8,455 bases of DNA from Prevotellaceae bacterium. GTDB taxonomy: Bacteria; Bacteroidota; Bacteroidia; Bacteroidales; Paludibacteraceae. Of this stretch, positions 6,009 to 8,455 are shown piece by piece. The notes under the pieces were generated by a model. It did not search any database, was not told where the DNA came from, and saw only the letters and a list, made by a program, of their open reading frames with translations. The stretch spans positions 1 to 8,455 of the forward strand of contig JAISXJ010000084.1 in assembly GCA_031270565.1 (NCBI GenBank), read 5' to 3'. A program made the translations under genes and the position numbers. The stretch's first letter is position 1, and the number at the start of each line of letters is the position of its first letter.

Positions 6009-6707
6009 ATGTTTCGTTTTAAACAGTTTACCGTTGAACAGTCGCAGTGTGGTATGAAAGTAGGCACTGACGGTGTTCTGCTCGGCGCTTGGTGTCGAAT
6101 TAATGAACCGAAACATCTGCTTGACATTGGCACGGGAACGGGACTTATTGCCCTAATGGCAGCGCAACGCACAGAGAAAACGCTGATTGACGCCATTGAA
6201 ATTGACCCGAAAGCCGTGCAGCAGGCTATGGAGAATGTGGCGCAATCTCGGTGGGATAATCGCATACACGTTACGCTTGCAGCTTTGCAAACGTTTATCC
6301 CCCTGCGCTGTGAATGCTTCGATGACATTGTTTGCAATCCGCCTTTTTTCGTCAATGCTCTTAAAAATCCTGACACGCAACGACGGCAAGCCAGACACGC
6401 AGACACACTTTCATTTGCCGAACTGGCTTTACACGCCGAGAGGCTGCTGACGAAAGGGGGCGCTCTGCATGTAATTTTCCCGCCGACAGAAGCAACCTGC
6501 TTTGTGCAGACAGCACGCTCTGCAGGACTGTTTCCGACGCACATAACCCACGTAAAAACCCGACAGACAGCAACCGTAAAGCGGCAGTTAATGCGATTTG
6601 AACGAACGCCTAGCCCTGTCCTATCCGACACGCTAATCATCGAAGACAGCAACGGCTACACCGACGCCTACAAAACGCTCACACACTCTTTCTATCTCAA
6701 TATGTAG
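6009..6707 (+). CDS. trmN6: tRNA1(Val) (adenine(37)-N6)-methyltransferase, YfiC/TrmN6 family
   Basis: The 232-residue protein is a class I SAM-dependent methyltransferase. It begins with the YfiC/TrmN6 signature: MFRFKQFTVEQS, then MKVGTDGVLLGAW (16-28). The SAM-binding loop LLDIGTGTGLIALMAA covers residues 37-52. The catalytic NPPFF (110-114), preceded by DDIVC, matches the N-P-P-[FYW] motif of amino-group N6-adenine methyltransferases. The known family role is methylation of A37, next to the anticodon of tRNA1-Val. It starts 6 bases after the tadA stop and ends the plus-strand run. Other N6-adenine methyltransferases such as PrmC-like enzymes share NPP, but the N-terminal signature argues for TrmN6. 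Confidence 0.88.
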   Translation: MFRFKQFTVEQSQCGMKVGTDGVLLGAWCRINEPKHLLDIGTGTGLIALMAAQRTEKTLIDAIEIDPKAVQQAMENVAQSRWDNRIHVTLAALQTFIPLRCECFDDIVCNPPFFVNALKNPDTQRRQARHADTLSFAELALHAERLLTKGGALHVIFPPTEATCFVQTARSAGLFPTHITHVKTRQTATVKRQLMRFERTPSPVLSDTLIIEDSNGYTDAYKTLTHSFYLNM

Positions 6708-6764
6708 AAACGCAATTTCTCGCATCTTAGAAACAAGAGCCAAGAAACGCACGAAAACCAAACA

Positions 6765-6786
6765 AAAAGCCCCGCGAGGGGCTTTT
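6765..6786. terminator. Symmetric intrinsic terminator between convergent genes
   Basis: AAAAGCCCC (6765-6773) pairs perfectly with GGGGCTTTT (6778-6786) over the loop GCGA. The stem is flanked by A on one side and T on the other, so it can end transcription from both directions. It is 57 bases past the trmN6 stop and 27 bases past the stop of the minus-strand surface-protein gene. That spacing on the minus strand equals the spacing of the first surface-protein gene to its own terminator. Confidence 0.9.
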
Positions 6787-6813
6787 ACTGTTTTCTGAAC
6801 TCATAACGGCTAC

Positions 6814-8455
6814 CTACGGCAGGTACTCAAATTCATCAGGCAACGTCAATAAATTACCTCCTCCTGCTTTATCTACTACAACAGTTGCTTTTCCGGCAGA
6901 ACCTGCTGACGGAGCTAAGCAGGTAATAACTCTGGGCGACAAAACGGTTACATTCGTACACGGACTGCCACCTATCGTTACTGTGGGCGGAGCAAGGTAA
7001 CGTTTCTGGTCTAACGCCGCGTTGTACTCGATTTCATCTCTGTCAAGTACTCGATTGTAAAGACGAATAGACAGAATAGTTGAATGGCTAAGATTAGAGC
7101 CGAAAATCGATATCTCGTTTGTACCGGTTTGAAGACTCCCAGAGCCATTCTCTACAACTGTAGCCAAAGAATTGTTTATATATGATTGGGTAAGAGGATT
7201 GTTCAGTCTGGTCGTATAAGTTGATGTTACCGTGTTGATGGTATTCGCAGTTGTCAATGAAGGTGTACTGGAAAGACATGTCATCATATTGTTTGAATTT
7301 GTAAAAATGGCATAAAATATCCATTGGTCGGCTTCTTCACTTCCACATGCGGTTCTCTTTATTCCTCGATATAATACGCCAAACCTATCACCGGTCGGCT
7401 GCCCGTCTGTGCCTCCATACCAAAATATATTTCGTTCCCCACCTTCAGTGTCTGGCTTTTGCTCAAACATATAAGCAGCCTCCGGCGTTCTGAATATCAC
7501 CTCAACCGTTCTGGACTCATTGTTAATAGGATAGGTATCTGGAAAAAATGAGCTATGAAAAGACTCATCATCATCCAAAGCCTGAAAGCCATTACTCAAC
7601 CATATTCCATCGCCGGTACTTCTTTGAATTGAAAATTCGTTCTTTAAATCCTTCCAAGCCGTTGCAGTAAAGTCGTGATTTTTGTCTCCTGCTCCGGTAT
7701 TGTTTATGCCGTCGAAATGCGCCACCAGATCGTCCTGTGCAACATACTCGGTTGTTGCTGCATAGGGAAAAATATCTCCACCGTAAATGCGAATCCACCT
7801 TTCACCGCCGCTGATTGGCATAGCAGCAGGAAAAAGATTGTGAGTAGAAAACGCAACCGAATTACTCTCTGCAAGGGTGAGACAGTTGTCAAGCTCAACT
7901 TTCATCGTGTGGCTGCCCACCGGAAAATACGATGTATATTCCGGATCAGAGGTTGTTGCAAGATAAGTACCGTCCAAATACCAGTTGTAAAACTGTACAT
8001 CGTCGGGCGCAATAACCTCAAACTTAACATTTTCGCCCGCCAGAATAGCGTCCCATTCGCTTGCAATTACTGACGTAATTGTCAGTTCACCGCTACCGGT
8101 CGCTTTAACTTGATAATCCTTATCAACCTTACGCCATTGGTTTCCATTCCAGACATAGACACCCAGACAAATGTCAGAATTGATGTTGTAAACGATAGCG
8201 CCGGTGAGTTTTGCCTTTACCTCGGGAGTTACATCGGTGGGGCTGTTGATGCCGGGGAAACCGACGGGAATGGTGTTCAGGTCGGTGAGACTTACATTTG
8301 AGAGCGCCAACCCGCCTTTGGTCGTGCTGTTCAAATCCAGAATAGCGCCTGCCTTAGGCGGGTCGCCACCGCCAATAGTTACCTGCGCCGTAGCATAATT
8401 GGCGACGCTTAAAAATGCTGCTGCGAGGGCAGCGAAAAGAAATTGATTAGTTTTC
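6814..8455 (-). CDS. Secreted LamG-like + IPT/TIG protein with signal peptide, start codon just outside the window
   Basis: The frame runs open to the last base. Reading back from the edge gives KTNQFLFAALAAAFLSVAN then YATAQ, a clear Sec signal peptide without a lipobox cysteine. The edge base leaves a codon ending in G, as expected if ATG lies immediately outside; full length would then be 547 residues. The TTG at 8334 is an internal codon, not the start. After likely cleavage near residue 25 comes AGAILDLNSTTKGGLALSNV and, later, GAIVYNINS with YVWNGNQW, resembling a short N-terminal module common in Bacteroidota surface and tail-fibre-like proteins. A PKD-like stretch (about 115-200), a LamG-like domain (about 243-480, LVAHFDGIN to LSIRLYNRVLDRDEI) and an IPT/TIG-like domain (490-547, VTIGGSPCTNVTV, RVITCLAPSAG) follow. 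No C-terminal sorting domain is visible. It is a paralogue of the gene at 1-1302. The ligand is unknown. Confidence 0.85.
   Translation of the reverse strand, partial: KTNQFLFAALAAAFLSVANYATAQVTIGGGDPPKAGAILDLNSTTKGGLALSNVSLTDLNTIPVGFPGINSPTDVTPEVKAKLTGAIVYNINSDICLGVYVWNGNQWRKVDKDYQVKATGSGELTITSVIASEWDAILAGENVKFEVIAPDDVQFYNWYLDGTYLATTSDPEYTSYFPVGSHTMKVELDNCLTLAESNSVAFSTHNLFPAAMPISGGERWIRIYGGDIFPYAATTEYVAQDDLVAHFDGINNTGAGDKNHDFTATAWKDLKNEFSIQRSTGDGIWLSNGFQALDDDESFHSSFFPDTYPINNESRTVEVIFRTPEAAYMFEQKPDTEGGERNIFWYGGTDGQPTGDRFGVLYRGIKRTACGSEEADQWIFYAIFTNSNNMMTCLSSTPSLTTANTINTVTSTYTTRLNNPLTQSYINNSLATVVENGSGSLQTGTNEISIFGSNLSHSTILSIRLYNRVLDRDEIEYNAALDQKRYLAPPTVTIGGSPCTNVTVLSPRVITCLAPSAGSAGKATVVVDKAGGGNLLTLPDEFEYLP
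7861..7995 (-). repeat. Inverted-repeat arm B, shared with 1-135
   Basis: This is the PKD-like coding stretch (residues 155-199) of the minus-strand surface protein. Its reverse complement matches 1-135 at 115 of 135 bases with no gap. Several differences are clustered double or triple changes at exposed-loop codons (for example the codons for Leu161, Gly163 and Ser-Asp 170-171), while the strands are conserved. Past this arm towards the C-terminus the similarity drops sharply. Confidence 0.8.

Noticed and set aside
5909..6652. Long minus-strand open frame (247 codons) antisense to trmN6
   Set aside because: It overlaps a gene with clear methyltransferase motifs. Its translation is rich in Cys, Ser and Arg with no domain I recognise. 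It is best seen as a shadow of codon use on the other strand.
8332..8334. TTG as the start codon of the minus-strand surface protein
   Set aside because: The same frame continues upstream without a stop through a classic signal peptide up to the window edge. TTG is therefore an internal leucine codon.

Overview
The window looks like chromosomal DNA from a member of the Bacteroidales (phylum Bacteroidota). Four things point that way: an F-type ATP synthase block in the order atpE-atpF-atpH-atpA-atpG, a promoter box of the Bacteroidota TAnnTTTG type, start codons without strong Shine-Dalgarno sequences, and two secreted proteins built from LamG-like and IPT/TIG-like domains of a kind common in gut-associated Bacteroidales. 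I cannot name a genus. All genes read well in the standard code.

Layout. Positions 1-1302 (+) hold the 3' part of a surface or secreted protein gene, ending in a strong intrinsic terminator. The 374-base gap 1303-1676 holds that terminator, a repeat-derived element with stem-loops and short tandem repeats, a likely promoter, and a leader of about 115 bases. Positions 1677-5549 (+) encode ATP synthase subunits c, b, delta, alpha and gamma. Two tRNA-modification genes follow at close spacing: tadA (5571-6002) and trmN6/yfiC (6009-6707). A symmetric terminator at 6765-6786 lies between this run and a convergent gene (6814-8455, minus strand). That gene encodes a paralogue of the first surface protein and is complete except for its start codon, which falls just past the window edge.

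How the parts relate. Subunits c and b belong to the membrane sector and its stator, delta ties the stator to the catalytic head, and alpha and gamma belong to the head and central shaft. The usual Bacteroidota partners atpB (subunit a) and atpD/atpC (beta, epsilon) are not in the window, and atpE begins just after an unrelated gene with its own terminator. The ATP synthase genes therefore appear split here between atpB and atpE. A terminator-like hairpin overlaps the atpH stop codon and may separate expression of atpEFH from atpAG.

The most notable large-scale structure is the pair of related LamG/TIG genes in inverted orientation on both sides of the housekeeping block. They share 115 of 135 bases in a PKD-like stretch while their lectin-like cores differ strongly. 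This could allow gene conversion, or inversion of the whole ATP synthase-tadA-trmN6 segment. I found no CRISPR array, tRNA, rRNA, transposase or defence system.
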